Shown piece after piece: positions 7,990 to 15,655 of a stretch of DNA of 64,000 nt (position 1 is the first letter of the stretch; every line of letters begins with the position of its first letter). Origin of the DNA: Bin87 sp965221295 (GTDB lineage: Bacteria > Chloroflexota > Dehalococcoidia > Lucifugimonadales > UBA3495); contig OZ244879.1 of assembly GCA_965221295.1 (NCBI GenBank), forward strand, positions 2,728,001 through 2,792,000. Direction: 5' to 3'. Below the pieces are notes generated by a model that saw nothing but the letters and a program-made list of their open reading frames with translations, was not told the origin of the DNA and made no database searches. The position numbers and the translations under genes are program-made.

Positions 7990-8772
7990 TTACGGGTGGG
8001 CGTTCGCGCCGCCGTCGATATACACCGGTTGGCCGCTGGGGTAGTCGCAGTGAGGCGAACACAGGTAAACCAGCATCGCGGCTAGGTCGCGGGGGTGGCC
8101 CTTACGACGCAGCGGCGTATAGCGCACAAGCAATTCCTCACGTTGAATTTCCAGTGGAATCTCTTCTGCGGTGGACCAACCTGAACCCACGGCGTTGACC
8201 CGAATTTCGCTGCGGCCCCATTCCACGGCGAAAGAACGGGTAAGCGATAGCGCCGCAGCCTGGGTGGCGCTGTAGGCCGAACAATTGATGACAGCTCGTT
8301 CGGCCAAGTTGGAGATGACGTTGACAATGCGACCGTACTGTTGCGCCAACATCCGCTGCCCCACCGCCTGGGTGAGCATGAACGTGGCCCGGACGTTGCG
8401 GGCGTGCAGTTCGTCCCACTCCTGCAGGGAGATTTCGGCGGCTGGCTTGGCGAAGAAGCTGCGGGTGTCGTTGACCAGGATGTCAACACGGTCGTGGGCC
8501 GCTGAGAACGTGGACATCACCGCCGCGGCGCCATCGGGCGAATCCCAGCGGCCGGCGTGCCCGAAAGTCTCGCTCCCCGTGGTCGCCGAGACGGCGGCGC
8601 GGATCGCATCGACCGATTCGGCATGGCGGGCGACGGCAAAGACGCCAGCGCCGGCTTCAGCCAACGCGGCCGCCAGTTGCGGCGTCTCGTCACCGCCAGA
8701 GGAAGCGACAATAGCGGTGAGACCGGCCAGACTGAATTCGGCCGGCAAGAATGATGGTGGGGAGGTTGCCAC
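7990..8772 (-). CDS. Degenerate short-chain dehydrogenase/reductase-like protein
   Basis: The protein (260 residues from the GTG at 8772, which has GAGGAG nine bases upstream; a longer frame begins at 8817) has an SDR fold pattern through VDILVN, GRIVNVISN, ALSLTRSFAVEWG and a C-terminal YIDGGANAHP. Key residues are changed. The TGxxxGxG cofactor loop reads ASSGGDETP, the NNAG motif reads NDTR, and the catalytic YxxxK reads YSATQ, so the lysine is replaced by Gln. SDRs lacking this lysine are usually inactive as oxidoreductases. It is 65 bp downstream of an intact SDR and may be a diverged duplicate with a structural or regulatory role. Confidence 0.8.
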   Translation of the reverse strand: MATSPPSFLPAEFSLAGLTAIVASSGGDETPQLAAALAEAGAGVFAVARHAESVDAIRAAVSATTGSETFGHAGRWDSPDGAAAVMSTFSAAHDRVDILVNDTRSFFAKPAAEISLQEWDELHARNVRATFMLTQAVGQRMLAQQYGRIVNVISNLAERAVINCSAYSATQAAALSLTRSFAVEWGRSEIRVNAVGSGWSTAEEIPLEIQREELLVRYTPLRRKGHPRDLAAMLVYLCSPHCDYPSGQPVYIDGGANAHP

Positions 8773-8837
8773 GTGGATATGCTCCTCGCGTTGACCGGTA
8801 GATCCCATCCATGCCAAGGTTCCCGGCCGCGGCGTTA

Positions 8838-9647
8838 TCAGGGTTCCAGCTCCGCTACGGGGGCGTACCCGGTCGGCGCGATGCCCGACGCCAGGCCGGC
8901 GCCATCCAGGACAAACATTTCTCCGGTCATATAGTCCGACGCGTCGGAGACTAGAAAGACGGAAACGGGGCCCAAGTCGTCTGCTTTTCCCAGCTTGCCG
9001 GTGGGCAGAAAATCCCCAGACTGGGGCAGCGTACGGTTGATTTCGGCGGCTGGGTCGATGGTGGGTATGAAACCGGGAACGATGCTGTTGGCGGTGATGC
9101 CGTATCGGGCCAAGCTGAACGACAACACGCGGGTGAGCTGGATTACTCCGCCTTTCGACGTGCAGTACATGTAAATATCCCGGCCGCCGCGCAGCCCGAA
9201 ACCAGACGCCACGTTGATTATCTTGCCTTTGCCGGCGTCGGCCATGGGTTTGGCCGCGGCGCGGGCGCAGTAGAAGGCGCCGGAGAGATTCACCGACATC
9301 GCAGTTTCCCAGTCGTCATCTGTGATCTCCCAGATAGGTTTGAGCACGTTGTCCGCCACCATGGCGGCGTTATTGATGAGGGCGTCAACCCGGCCGAAGT
9401 GATCGAGCGTGGTTCGGATCAAAGCGTCGGCGTCGGCGGAGCTGGACACGTCGGTGGGAACGGCGATGGCGTCTATTCCGGCGGCGAGCGCTTCGTCCCG
9501 CGCCGCCTCGATGGGGCCGGGGCGCCGGCCGGCGATGGCCAGATTGGCCCCGGAACGCGCGAGGGCGCGGACCATCTCGAGTCCCAGCCCGGTTCCGCCG
9601 CCGGTGATTACGACGACTTTGCCGTCCAGGTAGAGATTTTCAAGCAT
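8838..9647 (-). CDS. SDR family oxidoreductase
   Basis: A classical short-chain dehydrogenase of 269 residues with all catalytic marks: TGGGTGLG (cofactor loop, about residues 15-22), the post-beta-4 NNAA, the serine in NVASGFG, YCTSK (YxxxK) and a terminal VLDGAG. The AGRRP segment after beta-2 fits NADP(H). The substrate cannot be told from sequence. The ATG overlaps the birA stop by eight bases and AAGAGG lies upstream inside birA, so it is probably co-translated with birA. Confidence 0.93.
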   Translation of the reverse strand: MLENLYLDGKVVVITGGGTGLGLEMVRALARSGANLAIAGRRPGPIEAARDEALAAGIDAIAVPTDVSSSADADALIRTTLDHFGRVDALINNAAMVADNVLKPIWEITDDDWETAMSVNLSGAFYCARAAAKPMADAGKGKIINVASGFGLRGGRDIYMYCTSKGGVIQLTRVLSFSLARYGITANSIVPGFIPTIDPAAEINRTLPQSGDFLPTGKLGKADDLGPVSVFLVSDASDYMTGEMFVLDGAGLASGIAPTGYAPVAELEP

Positions 9648-10443
9648 GAATCGCCGCCTCTTCAGGTACTGCCCGCAGGGTAATGTCTCCGGCGGTAAGG
9701 GTCAACAAACTGCCGTCGTCCTGCCGCAGCAGCAAATTGCCGTGCTCGTCCACGTCTTCAGCGAAACCGATGTTGGTGGCGCCGTGATGCGTCACGACCA
9801 CGCGCTGTCCCAGCGTGTCCAGCCAGCGGCGCCACTCGGGAACCGGCGAACGTCCGCGCTTTGCATCCAGGTACAAGGCATCCATGGATTGCAGGATTCG
9901 GCGCAACAACTCGGAGCGGTCGATTTCGGTCCCCGTGAAGGCGTTAAGGCAGGCGGCGGTATCGGCGATTTCTGGTTCCCCGGACACGTCTAGGGCAACG
10001 TTGACGCCCACGCCAACGATGGCGTGTTCAATAGGTGGGCCTGACATCACGCTTTCGGCCAGGATGCCGGCGACCTTCCTCCCCTCTATGGTGATGTCAT
10101 TGGGCCACTTGATGGCGGGATACAGCCCGGCCGCCTGGCGAATGGCGCGGGCCACGGCCACGCCGGCCAACGGACTGAGCAATGGCAGGGTCGCGGCATC
10201 GGGGCGGAACAGGACGGAGCAATAGAGATTGCCAGTGTCCGAGACCCATCGGCGTCCCAGGCGCCCTCGGCTGGACGTTTGGTTTTCGGCGACCACCACC
10301 GCGCCTTCCTCAGCCCCGTCCCCAGCCCATTGATTGGCGTCGTCCATGGTGGAGCCGGTGGATTCAAAATAGCGGATGGATCTGCCAACAATGGCCGTGT
10401 AAAGGCCGGTTCGGAGCATTCGGGCGACGGTTGACGGGGGCAT
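9640..10443 (-). CDS. birA: Biotin--[acetyl-CoA-carboxylase] ligase, monofunctional
   Basis: It activates biotin as biotinyl-AMP and transfers it to a lysine on biotin carboxyl carrier proteins. The catalytic domain is clear: STGSTMDDANQW, SSRGRLGRRW (the GRGRxGRxW biotinyl-AMP loop), the KWPND motif and GIGVN-like GVGVNV, then a small SH3-like C-terminal domain. The protein is 267 residues and lacks the N-terminal winged-helix DNA-binding domain, so it is the non-repressor class. It starts nine bases after glyS and overlaps the next SDR. Confidence 0.93.
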   Translation of the reverse strand: MPPSTVARMLRTGLYTAIVGRSIRYFESTGSTMDDANQWAGDGAEEGAVVVAENQTSSRGRLGRRWVSDTGNLYCSVLFRPDAATLPLLSPLAGVAVARAIRQAAGLYPAIKWPNDITIEGRKVAGILAESVMSGPPIEHAIVGVGVNVALDVSGEPEIADTAACLNAFTGTEIDRSELLRRILQSMDALYLDAKRGRSPVPEWRRWLDTLGQRVVVTHHGATNIGFAEDVDEHGNLLLRQDDGSLLTLTAGDITLRAVPEEAAIHA

Positions 10444-10452
10444 GGTTGCCGG

Positions 10453-11772
10453 TCACCACCCGTGGTCGTAGCGATCTTGAAGCGTTTCCAGCAGGCGGCT
10501 GATGGGGATGCGTTCCTGAGCCATGGTGTCGCGGTCGCGGATCGTGACGGACTGGTCATCCAACGTGTCGAAATCTACGGTCACGCAATAGGGCGTGCCT
10601 ATTTCGTCCTGCCGACGGTAACGTCGCCCGATGCTCTGAGCGTCGTCGAACTGCGCCCGGAAACGGCGGCGTGTCAGGTCGTACACGGAACGGGCGGTGG
10701 GCAGCAGGCGGGCGTTGCGACTCAGGGGTAGCACGGCCACCGTCACCGGCGCGAGGGCGCGGTGGAAGTGCAGGACGGTGCGGGTGTCCTTGCCGTCGGG
10801 TTCCTCGTCGTAACTGTCCAGCCAGAAGGCCAGGGTGGCCCGGTCGACCCCGCCCGAGGGTTCGATGACGTAGGGCAGGTAGCGCTCGTGGATCTCGTCG
10901 TCGAAGTAGGAAAGATCCTCGCCGCTGTATTCCCGATGGCGACCGAGGTCAAAGTCGGCGCGGTCGGCGATGCCTTCCAACTCCCCCCAGCCCCAGGGGA
11001 AACGGTACTCGATGTCGTAAGTGGCCTTGGCGTAGTGGGCCAACTCATCGCCAGCATGTTCGCGGAGGCGCAGGTTCTCGGCGCGGATGCCGTAGGAGAC
11101 ATACCAGTTGAAACGATCCTTCACCCAGCGTTGCAGCCACTCCTCGTCCGTGCCCGGCTTGACAAAATACTCGATCTCCATCTGCTCGAATTCCCGTGTG
11201 CGGAAGGTGAAGTTGCCAGGTGTAATCTCGTTGCGGAACGCCTTGCCAATCTGGGCGATGCCGAAGGGAAGCTTCTTGCGGGTGGCGGTCTGCACATTCT
11301 GAAAGTTGACGAAGATGCCCTGGGCGGTTTCGGGTCGCAGGAACACCTCGTTGCTGGTGTCTTCTACTGGACCCATGAAGGTGCGGAACATCAAGTTGAA
11401 CCGACGTGGTTCGGTAAAGTCGCCGCCGCATTCTGGGCACTTCTCGGTTTCCAGTTGATCCTGGCGGAAGCGGCGGTGGCACTCACGGCACTCCACCAAC
11501 GGATCGCTGAAGTTCTCGACGTGGCCGCTGGCTTCCCAGACGCGGGGGTGCATCAGGATGGCGGCGTCCAGTCCAACCACGTCATCCCGCTCGGAAACGA
11601 CAGATCGCCACCAAGCTTCCTTGACGTTGCGTTTGAGTTCAACGCCAAGAGGGCCGTAGTCCCAGGTTGATCCCAAGCCGCCGTACACCTCGCTGGATTG
11701 AAAGACGAAACCCCGTCGCTTGGACAGGGAAAGAATTTTATCCATATCGGCGTGGGGGAGAGTGCGCGGCAT
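10453..11772 (-). CDS. glyS: Glycyl-tRNA synthetase, alpha2 (eukaryotic/archaeal-like) type
   Basis: The enzyme charges tRNA-Gly. Its 439 residues match the single-chain homodimeric class II enzyme rather than the alpha2beta2 form. Seen are the N-terminal LSKRRGFVFQSSEVYGG, a zinc-ribbon-like pair of CxxC motifs (ECRECHRRF and CPECGG), the class II core with FRNEITPGNFTFRTREFEQMEIEYF, and the C-terminal anticodon domain. GAGGAG lies just upstream of the ATG. It follows the chelatase subunit by 35 bp on the same strand, with no T-box visible in that gap. Confidence 0.96.
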   Translation of the reverse strand: MPRTLPHADMDKILSLSKRRGFVFQSSEVYGGLGSTWDYGPLGVELKRNVKEAWWRSVVSERDDVVGLDAAILMHPRVWEASGHVENFSDPLVECRECHRRFRQDQLETEKCPECGGDFTEPRRFNLMFRTFMGPVEDTSNEVFLRPETAQGIFVNFQNVQTATRKKLPFGIAQIGKAFRNEITPGNFTFRTREFEQMEIEYFVKPGTDEEWLQRWVKDRFNWYVSYGIRAENLRLREHAGDELAHYAKATYDIEYRFPWGWGELEGIADRADFDLGRHREYSGEDLSYFDDEIHERYLPYVIEPSGGVDRATLAFWLDSYDEEPDGKDTRTVLHFHRALAPVTVAVLPLSRNARLLPTARSVYDLTRRRFRAQFDDAQSIGRRYRRQDEIGTPYCVTVDFDTLDDQSVTIRDRDTMAQERIPISRLLETLQDRYDHGW

Positions 11773-11807
11773 CGTGCTCCTCGCGTTCAGAAAGGGATTG
11801 AATCATG

Positions 11808-13886
11808 TTACCACAGGGAACCCGGACCTTCGCCCGGCAGCTCCCGGCGCACGGCGTCGGCCAAGCTTTCGGCGGCCAGGTCGTCGAGACGGATGTAGCG
11901 GGCCGACATTGATTCTGCGATGCCTTGGGCCAGCCCCAACTTGATGAAATCCTGCTCGGTGTCCACGACCACCGACGGAATTCCGGCGTCGGCAATGGTG
12001 CGAGAGAGGCTCTCCAATTCGGCGTCCCCGACGACTGACTGGTTCAATGGGTCGCCGGACAGCGACACATTGGCGCGTCCGTCGGACAGCAAAACCAGAA
12101 GGGGAAGAACGTCCCGATCCTTGAGGCGTTCGGTTTCTAGGGTTTCCAAGGCCAGGTACAAGGCGCGGGCCAAAGGCGTTCGGCCTCCCGTTGGCATCTC
12201 CTGCAGGCGCCACTGCGCCATTTCCACGCTCCCAGTCGGCGGCAGCAACAACTCCGCGCCAGCGCCTCGGAATGCGATCAGACCCACCCGGTCCCGGCGC
12301 TGGTACGCGTCCAGCAGCAGCGACATGACCGCACCCTTCACGGCCACCATCCGGCGCTGGGCCCCCATGGAGCCGCTGGCATCCACCACGAACAGGATCA
12401 ACGAGGCGGTATGGGTTTCGCGAACCTTTTCACGGATGTCCCAAGGTTCGACAAGCAGGGCCGCGGAACCCGTATCCGCGCTTTCGCGACGTCTGCGCTG
12501 ATGCGGGGCGGCGGCTCGTAGAGTGGCGTCCAGCGCCAGATCGGATGCGGGGCCATCCGGAACGCGGGCGCCCACATAGCTCCCGGCCGAAGTGTCGCTG
12601 ATGGTGACGGCGCGACGGCCGGATGAGCGACGCGCGCGACGATCCGGGGGTAGTACCTGGAGGTTCTGGACGGCGTAAGGGTCGCCCACCTCGAACCACT
12701 CATCACCGAGGGCTGATTCCTCGGGGTCGCCCGCGTTGTCTTCGGGAGGGTCGGGCGTACTGTCGCTATCGGCGTCGCCGGGGTCGTCTTGGCCGGAACC
12801 GTCGCCGCCGGCCGGCTCGCGGTTGCGCTGCTGGTTCTGAAAGTCGTCCAGCATATTGTCCAGCTGCTCGGTCACCAGGTGCGGTTGCTGGAACGGTTGG
12901 CGACGCTGCCGGTGGAGCAGAGCCATGAGCGCAGCCTCACGCACGTCATCAACATCGACGACTGTCCTGCCTTCATACGCCGCGATGGTGCTGGCGGTCT
13001 TGTACATCACGATGTCCCCGCGCAACCCGTCTACCTGGTATTCAGCGCAGATGTCGGTGATCAATTCCAGGATGTCGTCCGGCACGACAACTTCCGGCAG
13101 CAGTTGTTGGCTGGACAATAAGCGGTCGCGTTCCTCCCTTTCGGCGTCGGCCCAAGCATCCATGAAAGTGAATGGCGCGGCCTCAAAGGCCATGCGTCGG
13201 CGCACCACTTCGCGGCGTTCGACGGGTTCGAACACGCCGTCAACCTCCACGGCCAGCCCGAAGCGGTCCAGCAGTTGGGGACGCAGGTCGCCCTCCTCTG
13301 GATTCATGGTGCCAACGAGCATGAATTCTGCGGCGTGGCTGACGGAAATGCCCTCCCGCTCAACGTAGTTCCGCCCCATGGCGGCGGCGTCGAGGAGGAC
13401 GTCGACCAGGTGATCGTTGAGCAGATTCACCTCGTCGATGTATAGGATGCCGCGATGGGCCGCCGCGATCAGCCCGGGTTCAAAATTCTTGGCGCCGGAT
13501 TTGATGGCCTCCTCAATGTCCAAGGAGCCCACGAGCCGGTCTTCGGTAGCCCCAACTGGGAGGTCAACAATCCGTACCTGGCGGGCCGCCGGGTTCCCGG
13601 CGCCAACGGTCTGCTGGCACCATCGGCACACCTCCTGGGGATTCCCAGGCTGGCAGCTGTACGGGCAGCCGGGAACCACCGGAACCTCGGGCAGCAGGGC
13701 CGCCAGAGAACGAACGGCAGTGCTCTTGGCGGTTCCCTTCTTGCCACGCACCAGCACGCCGCCGATGCGCGGGTTGATGGCGTTGAGCAGCAACGCCCGC
13801 TTCATTGGCGTCTGGCCGACGATGGCGGTGAACGGGAAGCGCGGTTCGCGACTGACGGCGGGTTGGGTCATGGTTGCAGGATTCAC
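11808..13886 (-). CDS. Fused ChlI-ChlD type AAA+/VWA cobaltochelatase subunit
   Basis: The 692-residue protein combines a ChlI-like AAA+ ATPase (Walker A GKKGTAKST, Walker B ILYIDEVNLL, sensor GTMNPEEGDLRPQLLDRFG), an acidic Gly/Asp/Pro-rich linker at about residues 355-400, and a ChlD-like VWA domain with an intact MIDAS motif (DASGSMG, TGGRTPL, LSDGR). Such fusions power CobN-type cobalt insertion in many Actinobacteria and Chloroflexota. With cobN, cbtA and cbtB beside it and no bacteriochlorophyll genes, cobaltochelatase is the better call than magnesium chelatase. The GTG start at 13886 overlaps the cbtA stop (GTGA); an ATG at 13871 is the alternative. Confidence 0.9.
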   Translation of the reverse strand: MNPATMTQPAVSREPRFPFTAIVGQTPMKRALLLNAINPRIGGVLVRGKKGTAKSTAVRSLAALLPEVPVVPGCPYSCQPGNPQEVCRWCQQTVGAGNPAARQVRIVDLPVGATEDRLVGSLDIEEAIKSGAKNFEPGLIAAAHRGILYIDEVNLLNDHLVDVLLDAAAMGRNYVEREGISVSHAAEFMLVGTMNPEEGDLRPQLLDRFGLAVEVDGVFEPVERREVVRRRMAFEAAPFTFMDAWADAEREERDRLLSSQQLLPEVVVPDDILELITDICAEYQVDGLRGDIVMYKTASTIAAYEGRTVVDVDDVREAALMALLHRQRRQPFQQPHLVTEQLDNMLDDFQNQQRNREPAGGDGSGQDDPGDADSDSTPDPPEDNAGDPEESALGDEWFEVGDPYAVQNLQVLPPDRRARRSSGRRAVTISDTSAGSYVGARVPDGPASDLALDATLRAAAPHQRRRRESADTGSAALLVEPWDIREKVRETHTASLILFVVDASGSMGAQRRMVAVKGAVMSLLLDAYQRRDRVGLIAFRGAGAELLLPPTGSVEMAQWRLQEMPTGGRTPLARALYLALETLETERLKDRDVLPLLVLLSDGRANVSLSGDPLNQSVVGDAELESLSRTIADAGIPSVVVDTEQDFIKLGLAQGIAESMSARYIRLDDLAAESLADAVRRELPGEGPGSLW

Positions 13887-14668
13887 GCGGATGCGGCCAG
13901 TGACTGAGGATAGGCGTGAATGTCGCGCTCACGATAGCGTCGATAGCCCACGGTGAAGAACGCGACTCCCATCCACAGCAGGAAGTGGCCAAAGGCGGTG
14001 AAAGTACGGAACAGTATGGTGAGTTCTGGCGGTAGCCAATCAGGCGCCGCGTCCCGAACGCTGGGGATGGCAAACGCCAGCAGCAGCGCGACCACAGCGT
14101 AGGCTGCCCCGATGCCGGCATATCGCGCCCAGCGGGCGGAACCCGCCGATGATCGATTGACCAACCCAACGCCATAGACCGTCAACGCCACTGAAACGGT
14201 CGAGACGGCGATGAACAGGAACTGGAACCCTTGGCGGCCCAGCAACGTGGTTTCATCACCAATGCCCGGCGGATTGAGCGGGAATTTGATCTGCGTGTAC
14301 ATGGACACGCTCCAGAAACCGAGCAGGCCGGCCAAGCCAGCCCAGGCCCATGGGCTCCAACCGGGCGTCGCGTTGCGAATCAGGTGGTACAACCCCGTGA
14401 AAATAGCGGCGTAGAGAATACCGATCACCGCCAGGCCAACGCTCATGCCAATGCGCTGGCCGCCAAGGGTCGTAACGAAGGAAAGGGGAAGCGGCTCCTC
14501 ATCCTCGCCCGCCGCCAATTGCTGGGCGCAACCGTCCCGGTCAATTTCGCATCCCTCCAGGGAGATGGCCCATTCCATCACCGGGACGTTGAAGATGTTC
14601 ATGTAGGCCGCCGCCAAGAGACCGGCAATGACCCCCATGATCAACGCGGTGGGCAAGATGCGTACCAT
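13883..14668 (-). CDS. cbtA: CbtA family cobalt transporter subunit
   Basis: A 261-residue membrane protein with about five to six hydrophobic helices, starting ILPTALIMGVIAGLLAAAYMN. It matches the CbtA family, predicted cobalt transporters found with B12 genes, usually next to CbtB. An acidic and Cys-containing loop (ISLEGCEIDRDGC) follows the first helix. It lies between cbtB and the chelatase subunit, overlapping the latter by four bases. Transport of cobalt is inferred from family and context, not shown by the sequence. Confidence 0.88.
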   Translation of the reverse strand: MVRILPTALIMGVIAGLLAAAYMNIFNVPVMEWAISLEGCEIDRDGCAQQLAAGEDEEPLPLSFVTTLGGQRIGMSVGLAVIGILYAAIFTGLYHLIRNATPGWSPWAWAGLAGLLGFWSVSMYTQIKFPLNPPGIGDETTLLGRQGFQFLFIAVSTVSVALTVYGVGLVNRSSAGSARWARYAGIGAAYAVVALLLAFAIPSVRDAAPDWLPPELTILFRTFTAFGHFLLWMGVAFFTVGYRRYRERDIHAYPQSLAASA

Positions 14669-14855
14669 GCTTTATCTCCGTTGAATTCGCACCGGACTGT
14701 ATGCCGGCCACAGCGCCCAGAGCCAGGCTTGCCACGGATACACGGACCGGACGATGTCCCGACGCGCTTGTCCCGGCTAGCAAAAAGGCTGACGCGCCAG
14801 GACTGACGGCAACCGAGCGTTATGACACCCGCGTTATGACACCCAAGGAAGGGCA

Positions 14856-14881
14856 GGCCCGACGCAGCGTGGCGTCGGGCC
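14856..14881 (-). terminator. Strong hairpin between cbtB and cbtA
   Basis: A perfect 10-bp GC-rich stem (GGCCCGACGC with GCGTCGGGCC, six-base loop) lies just downstream of cbtB in the 222-bp gap before cbtA. On the minus strand it is followed by CCTGCCCTTCCTT, a weak pyrimidine tract. It may be a partial terminator or an mRNA-stabilising structure that lowers cbtA expression relative to cbtB. The rest of the gap shows only a short repeat, GTTATGACACCC, occurring twice near 14819-14844. Confidence 0.5.
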
Positions 14882-14890
14882 GACCCTAGC

Positions 14891-15091
14891 CTAGTGGCAC
14901 ATGAATGCGACGTGGCGGGCGTGGTGGAAGAATTCGTGAACGGTATTCAGAACGGCAGGAGACCCGGCCGCGGCCGCGTGGACTCCACCATCGACGTAGC
15001 CGACCACGTACAGGGCCATGGCGCCGAGAACCAGCCAGGGCGCCCAGGCGGCGGTATTGGTGGTGGAAAGGAAGCGATTGACGATGCTCAT
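14891..15091 (-). CDS. cbtB: CbtB family cobalt transporter subunit
   Basis: A 66-residue protein with one transmembrane helix (about residues 17-35) and the histidine-rich CbtB tail HEFFHHARHVAFMCH, a likely metal-binding site. AGGAG stands seven bases before the ATG. CbtB is predicted to work with CbtA in cobalt uptake for B12 synthesis. The gene pair order cbtB-cbtA is typical. Confidence 0.9.
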   Translation of the reverse strand: MSIVNRFLSTTNTAAWAPWLVLGAMALYVVGYVDGGVHAAAAGSPAVLNTVHEFFHHARHVAFMCH

Positions 15092-15179
15092 GTTGCACTC
15101 CTCTGTTGTGTTGATTGGACCATTTGGGGCCCCTCATCCATCGATAACGGTTTGGGGCCTGTCAGCCGGTTGCGCTACG

Positions 15180-15209
15180 CCGGTAGCCTGGCAATACCGG
15201 TAGCCTGGC
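15180..15209. repeat. 13-bp direct repeats upstream of cbtB
   Basis: CCGGTAGCCTGGC occurs at 15180-15192 and 15197-15209 with a 17-bp period in the 137-bp gap before cbtB. It could be an operator or a remnant of a slippage duplication. No second cobalamin riboswitch is visible here: there is no B12 box GCCACTG. Confidence 0.55.
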
Positions 15210-15228
15210 TATGTCGGAAGATCAAGAG

Positions 15229-15639
15229 TTAACGCTCGACGAAAATCAGGTCGCCCTCCTTCCCGACCCAGCGGTCGCGAGCCTCTTCGAAAGCGCGGAG
15301 CTTCGCGGGTTGCAATTCGGTGCGCTTTTCGTCGTCGTCAAGGTACGGATTGGGGAAATAGCAGCGCACCAACGTATCGTCCCAGTTATGTGAGAATCTT
15401 ACGTAGTAGGATTTTAGATCGCCGTGGCTGGTGGCCTCCACGAACTGGATGCCGTCGATTTGTTCCAGTTGCAGGTGGAAATGCCAGTTGTCGGCCTCAA
15501 TGGTGGCCCAACCGTTGTGGATCTCTGGCTCCTTGATGCCATGAGCATGGTTCTCGCTAACCACGGATCCGCCGCCGACGACCCACATCATGCTTGGATT
15601 GCTGGTCAGTTCCTTGAGCAAGTCCAGCGCGTATTCCAT
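15229..15639 (-). CDS. Small ChuX/HutX-like protein linked to cobN
   Basis: The 136-residue protein carries a WATIEADNWHFHLQLEQIDG segment followed by YYVRFSHNWDD and RCYFPNPY, which resembles the ChuX/HutX/HemS heme-carrier fold. Conservation beside cobN suggests binding of a tetrapyrrole such as a cobalamin intermediate, but this is inference. The ATG at 15639 has GGGAGG eight bases upstream; a GTG one codon earlier is possible. It starts 16 bp after the cobN stop, so the two are almost certainly one operon. Confidence 0.65.
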   Translation of the reverse strand: MEYALDLLKELTSNPSMMWVVGGGSVVSENHAHGIKEPEIHNGWATIEADNWHFHLQLEQIDGIQFVEATSHGDLKSYYVRFSHNWDDTLVRCYFPNPYLDDDEKRTELQPAKLRAFEEARDRWVGKEGDLIFVER

Positions 15640-15655
15640 CACGGTATCCTCCCGC

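Noticed and set aside
10762..11670. 302-codon plus-strand frame opposite glyS
   Set aside because: Shadow of a strongly supported synthetase gene on the other strand.
15092..15228. Second cobalamin riboswitch before cbtB
   Set aside because: No B12 box or GGGAAGG arms are present.
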